Positions 1 through 11,152 of a stretch of 64,000 bases of DNA are shown one piece after another. Where the stretch lies: assembly GCA_963556305.1 (NCBI GenBank), contig OY745776.1:1-64000 (forward strand), read 5' to 3'. Origin of the DNA: Platismatia glauca. Taxonomy: Eukaryota; Ascomycota; Lecanoromycetes; Lecanorales; Parmeliaceae. Within the stretch, counting starts at the first letter, position 1; every line of letters starts with the position of its first letter. Made by a program: the position numbers and the translations under genes. Below the pieces are notes generated by a model that was not told the origin of the DNA, ran no database searches, and was given only the letters and a program-made list of their open reading frames with translations.

Positions 1-132
1 CCCTAACCCTAACCCTAACCCTAACCCTAACCCTAACCCTAACCCTAACCCTAACCCTAACCCTAACCCTAACCCTAACCCTAACCCTAACCCTAACCCT
101 AACCCTAACCCTAACCCTAACCCTAACCCTAA
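1..132 (+). repeat. Telomere repeat (CCCTAA)22
   Basis: Twenty-two uninterrupted copies of CCCTAA stand at the start of the window. This is the C-rich strand of the TTAGGG telomere used by filamentous fungi, so base 1 is at or very near a left chromosome end. No degenerate copies are seen at the inner border, where the array gives way directly to unique sequence. Confidence 0.98.
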
Positions 133-1337
133 CACCGCACGTTCAGAGATCCCGATCGTCTCATTAGTCGACCGAGGTCGTAGCGGAGGTTTGACTTTCT
201 GAAAACCACGCGTTCAAAGATCCTGAGGGTTTCATTGGCCGACGGACGTTTTAGCGGCCGCGGTGTTGCTGGAGATTTGATCGGCCGCGGTGTTGCTGAA
301 GATTTGAATGGCCGAGGTGTTGCTGGAGATTTGATCGGACCGCGGTGCACTGTTTAGTGGACCGGTCCAGTAAATGGTAGACCGTTTGGAAACTTGGACC
401 GCCCATGGACCGTTGGTATGGCCTCATTTTGGACCGGTTAGGCCTCCAGCCCGTCGGTTTGCACTACTGGGAGCCTTGCAAGGCAGCGAGGCAGCGAGGG
501 TTTTGGAACGGCGAAAAGAGGGGGGGCGGCAAGGCAGCAAGGCAGTGGGGCTCTTGGAAAAACAACAACCTAGAAGGGCTACTTGGAAGAGCAAGGTGCT
601 TGGGAAGGTATGTGGAAGAAGAAGATATGTGGAAGGAGAAGGTATGTGGAAGGTGGTAGGAAGGTGTTGTAGTCGTAGTAATTTGGCAGTAGATGCGCGA
701 GATCTACAAGGATTATCACGAAGGAGCCTCAAAATCCACGCAAATGCTGCCCCGAGGCAGCATTTGTGGATGCCGTGGATTTTTCAAGTTTTCAGGATTT
801 CAGTCTTTCGCCACCGACTGTGTTGAGAAGATGGTGGCAAAACGCTGAAATCCTGCTTGGGAAAACTTGGAAAATTCACGGCAAAAAAAATGGTCTGAAA
901 CTCCCTAATGAAAGGTGAGCAAGAGGAATTGGTGAGCGTGATGGAATTGAGCGATGAGGAATTGGTGAGCGTGATGGAATTGAGCGATGTGAAATTGGTG
1001 AGCGATGGAACTGGTGAGCGATGGGACTGGTGAGCAATGGAATTGAGCAATGTGGAATTGATAAGCGAGAGGGATTGGTGAGCAATGGAATTGAGCAATG
1101 TGGAATTGATGAGCGAGAGGGATTGGTGAGCAATGGAACTGATAAGCGATGGAACTAAGCGATGGAATTGAGCAATGTGGAATTGGTGAGCGATGAGACG
1201 GGGAACAGATCTATGTTCTGCAGAATGACCCCTACGCCAGACTATGGCTAGACTACTGATTTGAGCCAATTGAACGGCCTTGGTGTGCTTATTAAGATTC
1301 TCGAATGACTGCTATTCTCGATCACCCGTCTAACATG
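133..1337. other. Telomere-adjacent non-coding DNA
   Basis: No convincing gene. The first 230 bases carry a loose repeat built on gatttgatcggccgcggtg-like units spaced about 25-30 bases apart (around 240-350). Around 480-660 there is purine-rich sequence with short direct repeats (ggcagc, tatgtggaag). A short inverted repeat around gctgcc lies near 745-765. A minisatellite follows, listed separately. Open frames here come from repeats and low complexity. Confidence 0.7.
895..1200. repeat. Minisatellite with ggtgagc / attgagc units
   Basis: Irregular tandem repeats built from 'gagc(g/a)atggaattgagc' and 'ggtgagc' modules. Two copies of a unit of about 55 bases are easy to see near 1033-1135. 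Other copies are shorter and diverged. On the minus strand they give open frames rich in Ser, Leu, Ile and Asn that have no protein character. Confidence 0.75.
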
Positions 1338-4010
1338 TTATGCAATTAAACTGTCAGAAGCGGTCGTCGCAGCTTCGTTGATGATGTTCATATCCACCTC
1401 CGGGATTAGAAAAATTGTGTTCCTACCGTTGGCGCTGGGGACTTCACAACAGTCCTGGGGAGTCAGTCTGCGAAGAATTGTATCAAAAGGCCTAATCTTC
1501 TTCCTCATGTTTTGATTTGCCGCACGCTCGATTTTACAGGGTCGGACGGATCGATCAAGTGATCTGACATATCTCTCCAATTGTCTCTTTCCCAAGTTTT
1601 GAAAGATAATGCGAGTCTTGGTGGCATTTGAAACCTCCTGCGTCAATGGCAATGTTGCGGTCAAGCGAATAGTATCTTCTTCATTTCGTTGTCTTGAAGC
1701 GACGGCATGATTCAGTGCGCCTATCGTGGTTGCCGGAAGTGAGGAGAGTATTGGATGGCAAATTCCTAAAGAGCTTGTTCAGGCCTATCTGGGTGTCTCA
1801 ATTCCCTGCTTCTCTCATTCTGGCATGGTCCAAGCGCTCCTGCTGCTTTCGTCGCTCCTGTTCTTGCTGCTCTTGCCTCTCTCGCTCCTCCTGGTCCTGA
1901 TACTCTTGCCTCTCCCGCTCCAGTTGCGCTTGCCTCCCTCGCTCCTGCTGCCCTTGCCACTCCGGTGCCCGTTGCTCTTGTCTTTCCTGCTCTTGTCTTT
2001 CCTGCTCTTGTCTTTCCTGCTCTTGTCTCTCCTGCTCTTGTCTCTCCTGCTCTTGTCTCTCCTGCTCTTGTCTCTCCTGCTCTTGTCTCTCCTGCTCTTG
2101 TCTCTCCTGCTCTTGTCTCTCCTGCTCTTGTCTCTCCTGCTCTTGTCTCTCCTGCTCTTGTCTCTCCTGCTCTTGTCTCTCCTGCTCTTATCTCTCCTGC
2201 TCTTGTCTCTCCTGCTCTTATCTCTCGTAGTTCAATTGTTCTTCGGTAAGACGCTCTTGTTCCAATTTCTCCTGGTGCAAGGCATGCTGTTCAGGGATGT
2301 ATCGTATCACCTGCAAATCGTGTCTTCCGTCTACACACATTGACGATTGTTCGTGTCCTTTTCCCTGTGATCGGAAGATTTGTTATGATCCACGTGTGGC
2401 GCTGTTCGTGTAGGCCCAGAGGTGTCTGCCGTAGAACGCAGAGAAGAAGGACCGGCGGACGAAGAGAGAGGTGAGACCTTTGCCGTGATCTTTGTCAGCG
2501 TGTCTAGTTCCTTGCTTCCTTCTGGGCACATTCCACGCATGTTCTATCCTTTGTTGCTCACGTTTGCTCCATGGGCCATTCATGTAGCTAGCCACTCTTT
2601 GTTCTCCATTGGCTATAGATAGCCGTTGGTCCCTAGGATAGAATCACCAATCCTTTCTATCATCACCGCCGTGCACCTCGCTGAGAATCGTCGCCTACAT
2701 CATATATGTTGTTGAGGTATAGGAACTCACTATCTTCTGAGTAAGTCTGATTGCGTGGAAGCCCGCACCTCTGACTCTTGATTTCTCCACGGCCGCTGGT
2801 GACAAGCACAGGTTTGGATAGGGTATGTGTAGCTGCCGCAGGTGTCGAATGTGGATATTCCTTCAACGTGGCGATTTCTGTGCCCGCTCAGCAAATTTCT
2901 GCAACGCCGCCTTATCCGCCTATCGCTCGAAGGTTTTCTCCCTGAAGCTCCTTGGATATGTCGAGGAAGTTGCGCATTGCATAGGCGTGGATCTGTTGAT
3001 AGCCAATTCTGACATGGTCCGCCACAGTGCCCGGCCTGTATGTGAGCTCCGATTCGGCGACCTGCAGCGCCACCTGGCGATCCCTTCGATTGATAACTGT
3101 GAATGCACACTCCATTGCGTTGACCAGCGTTCGCTCAAAAACTAGGCTGATCAACCATTTCACGCAATGGACGCAGGCTTGAAGGTATTGTAGACCTCTG
3201 AAGAAGTTGTACAGGGAAGGAATCAGCCGATCAACCAAGAACAACTTGGTCAGAATGTGTTCACGTTTCTGGTCGTCGAAGGCGCCGAGAATCTTCCCTC
3301 CTATCACTTGACCTTGCAATCTCTCGGCGTCTGACGTCGAGGCTCGTGGGCCTGTGAGCTCCAATGTGATCGCCGTGATTTCATCCACCTTTTGTAGCGT
3401 GGCTTGATTTGCATGAAGGAGCTCGAGCCAGACGTTCCCGATATGATCGAAGTAACATAAAACCTCCTGCCGCTCAAGCGTTAGTCGGCTGCGGTACGCC
3501 TCCCACGCTTTCTTAACTCGTCAAATTTCTTTGCCATCATCTTATGCAAGGTGCTGATCTTCATTCCAACCCACAGGCCGGGAATGTCTAGCAGCACATC
3601 GATCGCAGCGGCCAGCTTCCGACGCCGAAGAAGCCCCTTCAGATTCTTCCTCCTGTGCGGCGTGAATCAAGCACCCATTGGTCCTCGAAGCTCAGATTCG
3701 GTAGAACGTAGTATTGCTGGATCTTGCGGCAGATTTCGCCCTCTCCAGATTTCTCTAGTCCCGTTGGAGTTCTCCTCGATAAGGTATGCTCTCAGCTCCT
3801 GGTTGGCATCTGGCAAAAATCTATGTCAGTAGACTCCCATCCAACAGAACATGATTCCGTTATACCTCTTAGATACAGATCCACTGTCCCCCCACTTGTC
3901 TCTCGCAGGGAGGAGTTTTTTGCCTGCTTGGATTCGATGCTGTCCGTGCAGGCATTCGAGCTGGTAACGCAAAACCTTGGTTGAGCAATGGAAAATGTAA
4001 GTTTTTAATG
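1338..4010 (-). pseudogene. DUF3723-family subtelomeric gene, broken
   Basis: Conserved DUF3723 blocks can be followed along the minus strand in changing frames. An N-terminal block reads LECLHGQHRIQAG (about 3955-3915) and is followed by DKWGTVDLYL after a frame change near 3870. A block around LDIPGLWVGMK lies at 3595-3560. A long open stretch covers 3388-2912. A block with RGEIKSQRCGLP lies at 2810-2750, and SLFVRRSFFSAFYGR lies near 2450. A Gln/Glu/Arg-rich stretch follows, and the C-terminal block RPFDTILRRLTPQDC ends at 1338. At least three frame changes (near 3870, 3500 and 2905) and several stops break it, and I see no intron pattern that rescues all of them. DUF3723 proteins are common near telomeres in ascomycetes and their function is unknown. 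Family assignment rests on remembered motifs. That the gene is dead is clear from the sequence; the exact outer ends are uncertain. Confidence 0.75.
1976..2225 (-). repeat. 15-bp tandem repeat coding QEQER
   Basis: About 17 copies of a 15-base unit (plus strand ctcttgtctctcctg; the first three copies have ctttcctg). On the minus strand each unit reads Gln-Glu-Gln-Glu-Arg, in frame with the C-terminal part of the DUF3723 gene. In two units, at 2188-2190 and 2218-2220, the CAA codon has become TAA, so both carry stops. The array would form a highly charged coiled-coil-like segment. Confidence 0.9.
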
Positions 4011-4419
4011 AATATGCGATGACCATCTTCACTTGTTATCCATACACGTTATGTGTACTGGGTCATGATTCTTCTCATTACATGCACGGCGAAGTGTAGA
4101 GATTAAAGAAGCGCACAAATCCAAATGGTTGTGAGATCTTTACGCTGGCAGGAGCAGCCAAGCCATGACGGCAACAACATGAAGCGGAGATAGGGCTTAG
4201 ATTAACCGGATCCCAATAATCAAGTCATGGTCATCCCGATTCATGTCTAGAAGTTCAATAGCCATCTTAACTCTAGTGGCTTGGACAATTGTAGAGCCAT
4301 CGTGTGTTTAGGGTACTGAGTGATTACATCTCGAGATCTCCACAACTACTGAACCTACTGAAAATTGCCAAATCACACCAATGCACCTCGACGATGAAGT
4401 CCGCTCCACGATGTCTTTC
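4011..4419. other. Spacer with no feature seen
   Basis: Lies between the broken DUF3723 gene and the end of the isocitrate-lyase family gene. No repeat, RNA gene or coding region is recognised. It would hold the 3' UTR of the minus-strand gene downstream. Confidence 0.5.
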
Positions 4420-5805
4420 CTACACCCCGCCCTGAAATTCGTCTCCTCCAGCCTCCTCATCAACCCTCATACAATCGCCCAGCCCGCACACCTCGAAGAT
4501 TCCCCTGGGAGTGACACCACTTCCTTGGATTCCCGTCACACCCTCCCCTTTCAATTTCTCGTAAGCTCCCTTGATCGCCCCATAGGCTGGAGCCAAACCC
4601 GCAAACGAGAAGATGATGATCCTGAAACCCATCTCACGTGCTTCATCGACAGTGATCAATGGACTGTGGCCATTCTCGACGATGTTGAGCAGTAAAGGCC
4701 ACGGTGCAAACTCTTTGACAGTCTGTGCAGCCTGCTCTTTGCTTTTGAAGCCTTCGAGCAACCCTACATCAGCGCCAAGGGCGCGGGCAGCATACAAACG
4801 AGCAACGCAATCGTCGTATCCAAGCTGCTGCAATGCATCTGTGCGAGCGATGAGCACGACATCGGAGTGAGCTTTATCGATTGCCGCTCTAGCAGCACGG
4901 ATGCGAGAACGAAATACGTCGATAGAGACGACTTTCTTTCCGGCAAGATGGCCGCATCGTTTGGTAAGAACTTGGTCCTCGATGTGGAAGCCGGCGACGT
5001 TGGCCCGAATGTACTGTTGGACGGCCAGGGTGATCGTGTTAGGCCCTAAATCCATGTCAGCAACGAGGAAGGAGGCGATGATGCACGTTTAGACGGACCG
5101 CCATAGCCCGTATCCATGTCTGCGATTAAAGGTGTGCCATATGGATCAAGGTTGGCGATCATGTCGGCATGAGCACGCATATCGCTGAGCTGTGCGAGGC
5201 CCAGATCAGGTTGACCGAGGCGAGAGGCCGTTGTGCCTGCACCTGTCTAGTTGATGTAAGCAAACCTATAGAAGATCACGCGGAGGGGTGTTACTTGCCA
5301 TGTACAACGCGTCGAAGCCAATGGAAAGAGCAATCCGAGCAGAAAACCCATCGTAGACCCCTGGACAGACGATTAGATCCTTGGTACTTTCAAGACGACG
5401 CTTCAGAGCTGTAGCCGGTGACAGGAACTTTGTGGTGAGGGCCATGCCCACTGTATCTTGACTGGGGTCGTTAGTGGTAGGCGGAACCCGATTTTTGGGG
5501 CAATTGTCCACGAAAGGCATGGACTTGCCATCCTTAGGGGTCTCATGGATGGCAGGCGGGTTGATGTTGTTCAGTTGGGCAGTTTTGTCATTGTCCTGGC
5601 TTACAGAAGTCTCGTTGTCAACAGATGCTGCCTGGGGACTATTGGCTACCGGCCCAAGCGTGTCTGAAGATAGTAAATGGTAGGCGAGAGGTTCCACGGC
5701 TGGGTTCAAAGTGACGTGATCAGTCGGTGCTTGTATATGATTGCTGCAGTCCATGTGCTGCGTTTGTGGTGTCAATGTGAGAAACACTGAGCTGATTGCG
5801 GACAT
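4420..5805 (-). CDS. Isocitrate lyase/PEP mutase superfamily enzyme
   Basis: Model: exons 5805-5295, 5242-5099 and 5045-4420 on the minus strand (426 aa), with introns of 52 and 53 nt; phases agree. The protein has an unusual N-terminal extension of about 105 residues without clear motifs. The TIM-barrel domain begins near LIVCPGVYDGFSARIA. Next come the loop ASAGTTASRLGQPDLGLA, the metal-binding stretch ADMDTGYGG, the catalytic KRCGH motif (the family usually has KKCGH) and the conserved C-terminal FEVCGL. Members cleave or form C-C or P-C bonds next to a carboxylate (2-methylisocitrate lyase, oxaloacetate acetylhydrolase, carboxyphosphonoenolpyruvate mutase). Which substrate this one uses cannot be told. 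The second intron interrupts the GYGG|PN region, where all fold-critical residues are kept. A start at a later Met near the barrel is possible; the first Met is chosen because the frame is open from there. Confidence 0.85.
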
Positions 5806-5859
5806 GATCTTAAGTGGATTGTGATACTTTGTGTGGACAAGAGCAACCGCTTAGATGTT

Positions 5860-5880
5860 GAGAGAGAGAGAGAGAGAGAG
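5860..5880. repeat. (AG)n microsatellite
   Basis: Ten AG dinucleotides, about 55 bases upstream of the start of the isocitrate-lyase family gene. On that gene's strand it is a CT tract, a common element in fungal promoters or 5' leaders. Confidence 0.9.
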
Positions 5881-8013
5881 AAGATTCTGGGTTTACTCTG
5901 CGCTATATAGGCTCAATCTCAATGTATCCTACACAAGCAGCGTCAGTGGCTAGATCTCTGGCACCCTCTCCAAGTTTCCCACATCAGTCGCCAAGCAACA
6001 GATCAATGCACATTGACGTTGACCAAGCTACTGCCAAGTCGGAGATGTCGTCCTGAATCCCTCTGAACGGACCAATTTCCTCTCTAGAAGCCCGTTGACA
6101 ACCTTTGTCGGTTCCCAACAGAACCAAACTGCCAACGAGGCGGTCTGACGCGGGACTCACATTGATCTTAGAGGTCATAGGAAGACGTGTGCGAATGTTC
6201 ATGACAGCATTTACGTCTTGAAGGAGCGATTCACAGGGTACAGTCAGCACGCTTATCAGAGCTTTAGCAGAGGTTGGGACGAAAGACGCATGTCTCCTAG
6301 CATGCGAGCTGAGAAGATGGTTTATGGCATTCCACAAAGCTTAGCATTCTTGGCGGTGTGACTCCACCTGTCGTGAATCGGGTAGGAATGCGGAAACCGC
6401 GTCGGGCCAGCTAGAGGTTCGCAAGCCAAGTCGACTTGTCGCTTCTGCTTATTACTTGGCAGGTTCTCTTTTGCCTCTTGCTGCCACAATCTGAACCGAG
6501 TGGCAAAGTTGAGCGCCATGGCCTGGCCCCCTTATGACGCCCATGGATTTCTCTACCGTTCAGCTCATTCGCTCAAAGCATTCACGGACGCAATAGCCGT
6601 GACTGGAATTTGTAATCTCTCTACAGATCAACCATAAGGACAGTTCATGTAGCAGGGTTCCTAGCCTTTGTGTCCGGACTCATCAATGCATATCACCAAC
6701 AAGTCAAGAGCACAGCCGCGTCCATGAGGGACTTGCAGTCCATTCACCTCCGGTAACATCTTGGCAGTACTCAACGTCCTGAGAGAACTCCTGCCACCTT
6801 TCCCAATCGGAGATAATGTACGGTTGCGGGGACTATTAGAGGAATACTGCGAAGTCGTCCTGCACATAATTGTCTATATATCGAAAGTTCAAGCAACTAA
6901 TAGCGAGATTGAACAATCTTCGCCGCAGGATCTCAGTCGCCTAGTACTTTATAATGAGCAGGCCAAGACAACGCATGACATCGGGATAGCTTGGCTGCAT
7001 ATATCAAATAACCCATGAGGCCGTTTCGGACCGCTCAAGCTTGGCGATGCTTGGCGATGCTTGGCAAGCATTTTGTTGGCGCAATAGATCCGACGACAAA
7101 GTCTTGATCGTTAGTCTCATCAATTGTGGAGTCTCTGGTCTTCAATTGGGTTCATCCGATGACTGAGACAAGCGATTCGGAGAATTCTGAACGCTGGTGG
7201 GTAAGTGGAGCCGCGACCAGCGTAAACATGTTGCATGAGAAGAGATCGTTCGCCAGCACGGTCAATGAGAAAAGAGAAAAGAGAAAAGAGAAAAGGGTAA
7301 CAGACATGCCCCAGGAGAGGAACACGGTACGAAGAATCAGCGGGGGTTGCACCGTCATGAATCTTCGCCACCGTTGCCGTCGAGGCAAGTAAGTAGGTAG
7401 CTAGACTTTGAGACTTTGAGATGGAAAGAAAAGGAGAGAAGGAAAAGCTAAATGTCGTCTACATATCACTCGCTTCGCTCGTAAATAGTGGGACCACGAT
7501 CACTCTACCGACATGAGCCTCGGCTGCGGGGCCGTCGGATTAGGTCTCATGTTTGTCCGAGGGGTCGAAGCGTGTGGGGGAAATCCGGTTCCTTTCGGCC
7601 GAGTGGTCTCGGTTACCGAGGGGTCAGCTTGGACCACTTCTGATTCCTGTTTCCATGTCTGATCTGATGCAGACGTCCACCTGTCTCCCAGTGGTGACAT
7701 ACGTGTCCCATGCGACCTTATCGCGTTCGTAGTTCGTAATGCCCAAATGACCATAATGATGTAGGGAGACGTACGGCCAATAGAGGGCGGAGTGTCTTGG
7801 CATCACCAGTCAACCTCCCCTAAATCTTCACAGTCCAGCAAAATGCATGCACCTCGCCATCATGCACCTCGCCACTTCGCGAGCCGACCGTACTGCATAT
7901 GTCTGTGGGCTGTTGGGGAACGTGGGTAAGGACATCTTGGTTAGCATTGAATCCAAATAATTGGGAGGTGGGGACTAGGAGCGGAAGTCGAGGCGGTACT
8001 CCGTACGGAGCTT

Positions 8014-8103
8014 GACACCAAAAGTCCTGCACCCGCCAAGAATGCTAACACGCCCAGCCCTCTGTCGGACCCTTTTCTCGGCGGGTGCAGGACTGTCGGT
8101 GTC
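8014..8103. repeat. Imperfect inverted repeat, 24-nt arms
   Basis: Arms at 8014-8037 and 8080-8103 match in inverse at 21 of 24 positions, including a perfect 15-base core (agtcctgcacccgcc and its complement), with a 42-base spacer. It lies 200 bases upstream of the DUF1275 gene. It could be the remains of a small inverted-repeat element or a regulatory hairpin; the sequence does not decide. Confidence 0.8.
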
Positions 8104-8306
8104 AGCCTTCGTAATCAGCTTGAAAATCCCTCATTTCTTTGCCATCATTCCTCCGCCAGCGGGATATTGAGCTGGGGTGGACTCCCTTCGTTCACTCGAA
8201 ACGCCGTTCCCTTTGCCTGACCCATCTGACACACGATTTCGCCGCTTGATCTCACTTCATACCTTTTCCAAAATTGTTCCCAGACTGCAAGATAGATAGC
8301 GAGGTC

Positions 8307-9213
8307 ATGGACGAAGTGTCAAAAGACTCAGCTGAAACACCACGGTCGCCGCACCCTAAGACTTCATCCATGCACGGGCTGAGGAAGCATCTCTCCGTCG
8401 AAGTAACCACGTCTCATGCAGACATACTCCTCCTGATCTGCTGTATCATCTCAGGCCTCGTCGATAGCACAATTTACAACGCCTATGGCACCTTCGTGTC
8501 GATGCAAACGGTACTCCCACTTTTCTTTTCTTCCTCCTACTTCCAATCCAGCCTCTTCCCATTCTTCCGTTTCACCCATCATGGCCCCTTACGGGGTCGT
8601 TCAGGGCAACACAATATTCCTCGGCCTCGGCGGTGCCACTCCCCACTCAACCTCCAAACCCTACGGCTGGGTCAAATCCTTCCTTTCCATCACCTCCTTC
8701 TGTCTCGGCTGCTTCGTCTTCAGCTTGGTTTCTCGTCATCTTACGCCTCTACGCCGCTCAACTCTCATCGCATCTTTCTTCCTTCAATCACTGGTGATCT
8801 TGGTGACGGCTGCGATAATACAAGCGGGGATTGTGAGCGGAAGCTTGAACACCATCACCGATGACATCAATTGGAGACAGCTCTTGCCAATAGCTTTCTT
8901 ATCCTTTCAGAGCGCAGGACAAATCGTCGGAAGCCGTGTGCTAGGCTTGCCAGAGATACCGACGGTAGTCTTGACCAGTATGTTACATGATATAACGACT
9001 GACCCTGCACTCCTGGGACCACTCGGGCAGAATATCAAGAGGAATAGACGAGTATTGGCGTTTGTCGGGATACTTGCTGGCGCCGTTGCTGGGGGCTTTA
9101 TTTCGGAAAGCACGGGCAGGATGCAGGTTCCTCTTTGGATTGCCGGTGGTGTCAAGTTTCTTGTAGCCGTTGCTTGGATGGTGTGGCCGGAAAAGAATAC
9201 CAACATCGTGTAG
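8307..9213 (+). CDS. DUF1275 (YoaK-type) membrane protein
   Basis: Model: exons 8307-8510 and 8605-9213 (270 aa) with one 94-nt phase-0 intron (GTACTC...TTCAG). Residues 1-40 are polar. Then come a helix around ADILLLICCIISGLVDSTIY, the family motif NAYGTFVSMQTGNTIFLGLG that the intron cuts between T and G, and further hydrophobic segments near SFLSITSFCLGCFVF, SLVILVTAAIIQAGIV, FVGILAGAVAGGFI and VKFLVAVAWMVW. The C-terminus is short. DUF1275 proteins are six- or seven-helix membrane proteins of unknown transport function, common in fungi and bacteria. The start was set at the first ATG in frame. Splicing across the conserved TGN motif makes the family call firm. Confidence 0.88.
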
Positions 9214-9599
9214 TCGTTGAACGATGTGTTAGCCTTTCGAGGTGGTGTTCGGTAGAGATCCCTTATCAGGAGTCTAGGACACTGACTCGAGTTTATCTCG
9301 GTTATTCAGGTTGCTACCGATAGTCGTAGACTGTGTCAGCGCCAGTCGATGGCTTTTCGAATGGTCCCGGTGCCCATGATCCTCACAATGTACTCGAAGC
9401 TATGCTGATTCATGATATGCTCGTGCCCTACTTCCTATCTTTGTAGGTGAAAGCTCATGAAGAGAACTTCAATACCATCGACTTCATATTCTGCTCCAAG
9501 TGCGGAAGTTTCAGAGTCTCAATTATCCTGCTTTCATAAATGATAACTTTCGCAGAGGCTAGGACAGTAACTATCGTTTCCCCCATTGATTGATACAAG
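9214..9599. other. Spacer with no feature seen
   Basis: Follows the DUF1275 gene and should hold its 3' UTR. No repeat or coding region is recognised before the decayed repeat-like stretch that begins near 9600. Confidence 0.5.
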
Positions 9600-11152
9600 G
9601 GCAATCGACGACTATCTCAACAGGATGCTATAAACACTATAGATAATAGTCGAAAGCCAGGTCCCATGATTAAACTCCTCAGATCATTCTGAAGTTCTGT
9701 ATGCGACTGAGCCACCAAGAAACCCACATCCTTAGCGAGTAAGTTCCAAAACCATCGCAGCGGTACCGACGAACAAATATGGAATGAAGCAAAATGGAAC
9801 AGGGACAAGATTATAGGCAAGGCGAAAACCATCACTTCAGATACAGATTTCAGCAAGGTCTTGCAATCACTAGGAACTTTGGAGCCTGGCAAATGGGCTA
9901 GAAACGACATTATGGAGCTAAGATTTCTACCACAGTCTCCCTTTCTAAAGAGGCCAGAAAACGGCCTAGCAGCCATACTCAAGGACAAGGTAAATGTAGC
10001 GCTATGGGCGACATTCTTTTCTACACTACCACAAGCGGAACTGGACGATATCATGGGCACAGCATATCCTCCCCCAGATAGATGAGTGACGCACTGACAC
10101 AAAAAGAAGTCCTGCAAGTCAACCTTCGGCCGAAGCCAGATAGAGCTCCGGTTACTTGTAGAAACTTCATAGAACACTACTCACTCGCCAGCGAGCATTT
10201 ATATAGATCACCGCCGAGTCAAGATTAAGAGATATCTGATCATTCGACGTTGATAAGACGGGTTTATAAGCCGAAAAAATCCAAACGCTGAGGCCAAAAT
10301 CTAACGCCGGCAACGCACGAGTGGCGTTAGCAACCCTATAAGAGGTCAAAAACGCGCCAAAATAACGCTCGATATAAATTTCGGGCAGAACTAGAATTAC
10401 AGAAGGCACAGGCTCTCACAAGAGCCATGGATACCCGTTCAAGACGGTACCCAACACAACGCCTCAGAAGCTTCGCCATGGGGATATTCAGAGCCAGAGG
10501 TAATCGCTAGTAAGGTACAAGGATCAGAGGGAGCGGTGCGCCATTGTCGAAACAGCTGACGGGGCAGTTAAAGGATTCAAGAGGGCTCAGGATCAAAGGC
10601 AACATACCGCATAGCTCAGATCAGTACACAAGCTCTGCAGCGGCGACTTGTTAGGGCAAACGACAACGGTGGAAGTTAGAGAGAGGCTGAAGCGGGAAGC
10701 AACATGGCTGACAGAGCAATACAAGTCTGCGACAATTACGCGTGATCATACCCTGTAAGGCATGTAGGTTTCTAGCTATAACATACGTGAACAATTGGCG
10801 ATCAATGTAAGAACAGAATAAGAAAGCCAGGAACTACACCCTTGGTACGACCGGTGATGACCTACGCGGAGGCCGCCTGGCACATACCAAGGGCCCAAAG
10901 GGCCGCCTAAGGCATATACACGATAGCTTAGAGGTAGGAACAGGCAGTCCTCCGAAATTAAGCAATAAGTAGCACGCACCCGGTGACCGAAAAGGGCCAG
11001 AAGAAAGCTCAAAAATAGAAGGGGGGGAAATGCGCGAGGCAAGGGAAATCTTAGCTAAAGCAAAAGGGCAGTAGGCTTTGAGATCCTTGAGACACGACGA
11101 CTAGGACCTTGTGAGGCAATAATGGACTCTCATTTCCGCCACCGATAGTAGC
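9600..11152 (+). other. Decayed repeat-like or gene-relic sequence
   Basis: Plus-strand frame 3 is protein-like from about 9621 to 10085. It includes a polar stretch around QIWNEAKWNRDKIIGKAK and a 75-residue open part at 9861-10085. It is broken by TGA codons near 9693 and 9708 that would be CGA or CAA before a C-to-T change. Downstream to 11.1 kb the same strand keeps charged, protein-like fragments with many stops. I cannot name the family. A decayed mobile element or a RIP-hit gene would fit. The 186-codon open frame on the other strand looks like a shadow. Confidence 0.35.

Larger units (their letters stand above)
5806..8306. other. Gene-poor spacer of 2.5 kb
   Basis: No gene is recognised. 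It contains the (AG)n tract at 5860-5880 in the upstream region of the isocitrate-lyase family gene, three tandem 'gcttggcgat'-like copies at about 7038-7065, a short (gaaaaga)n run near 7267-7295, and an inverted repeat at 8014-8103. Open frames at 5984-6337 and 7120-7754 have no protein features. Confidence 0.55.

Noticed and set aside
1726..2343. 205-codon Leu-rich open frame on the plus strand
   Set aside because: It is the complement of the QEQER-coding tandem repeat and would read as an implausible run of Leu and Ser.
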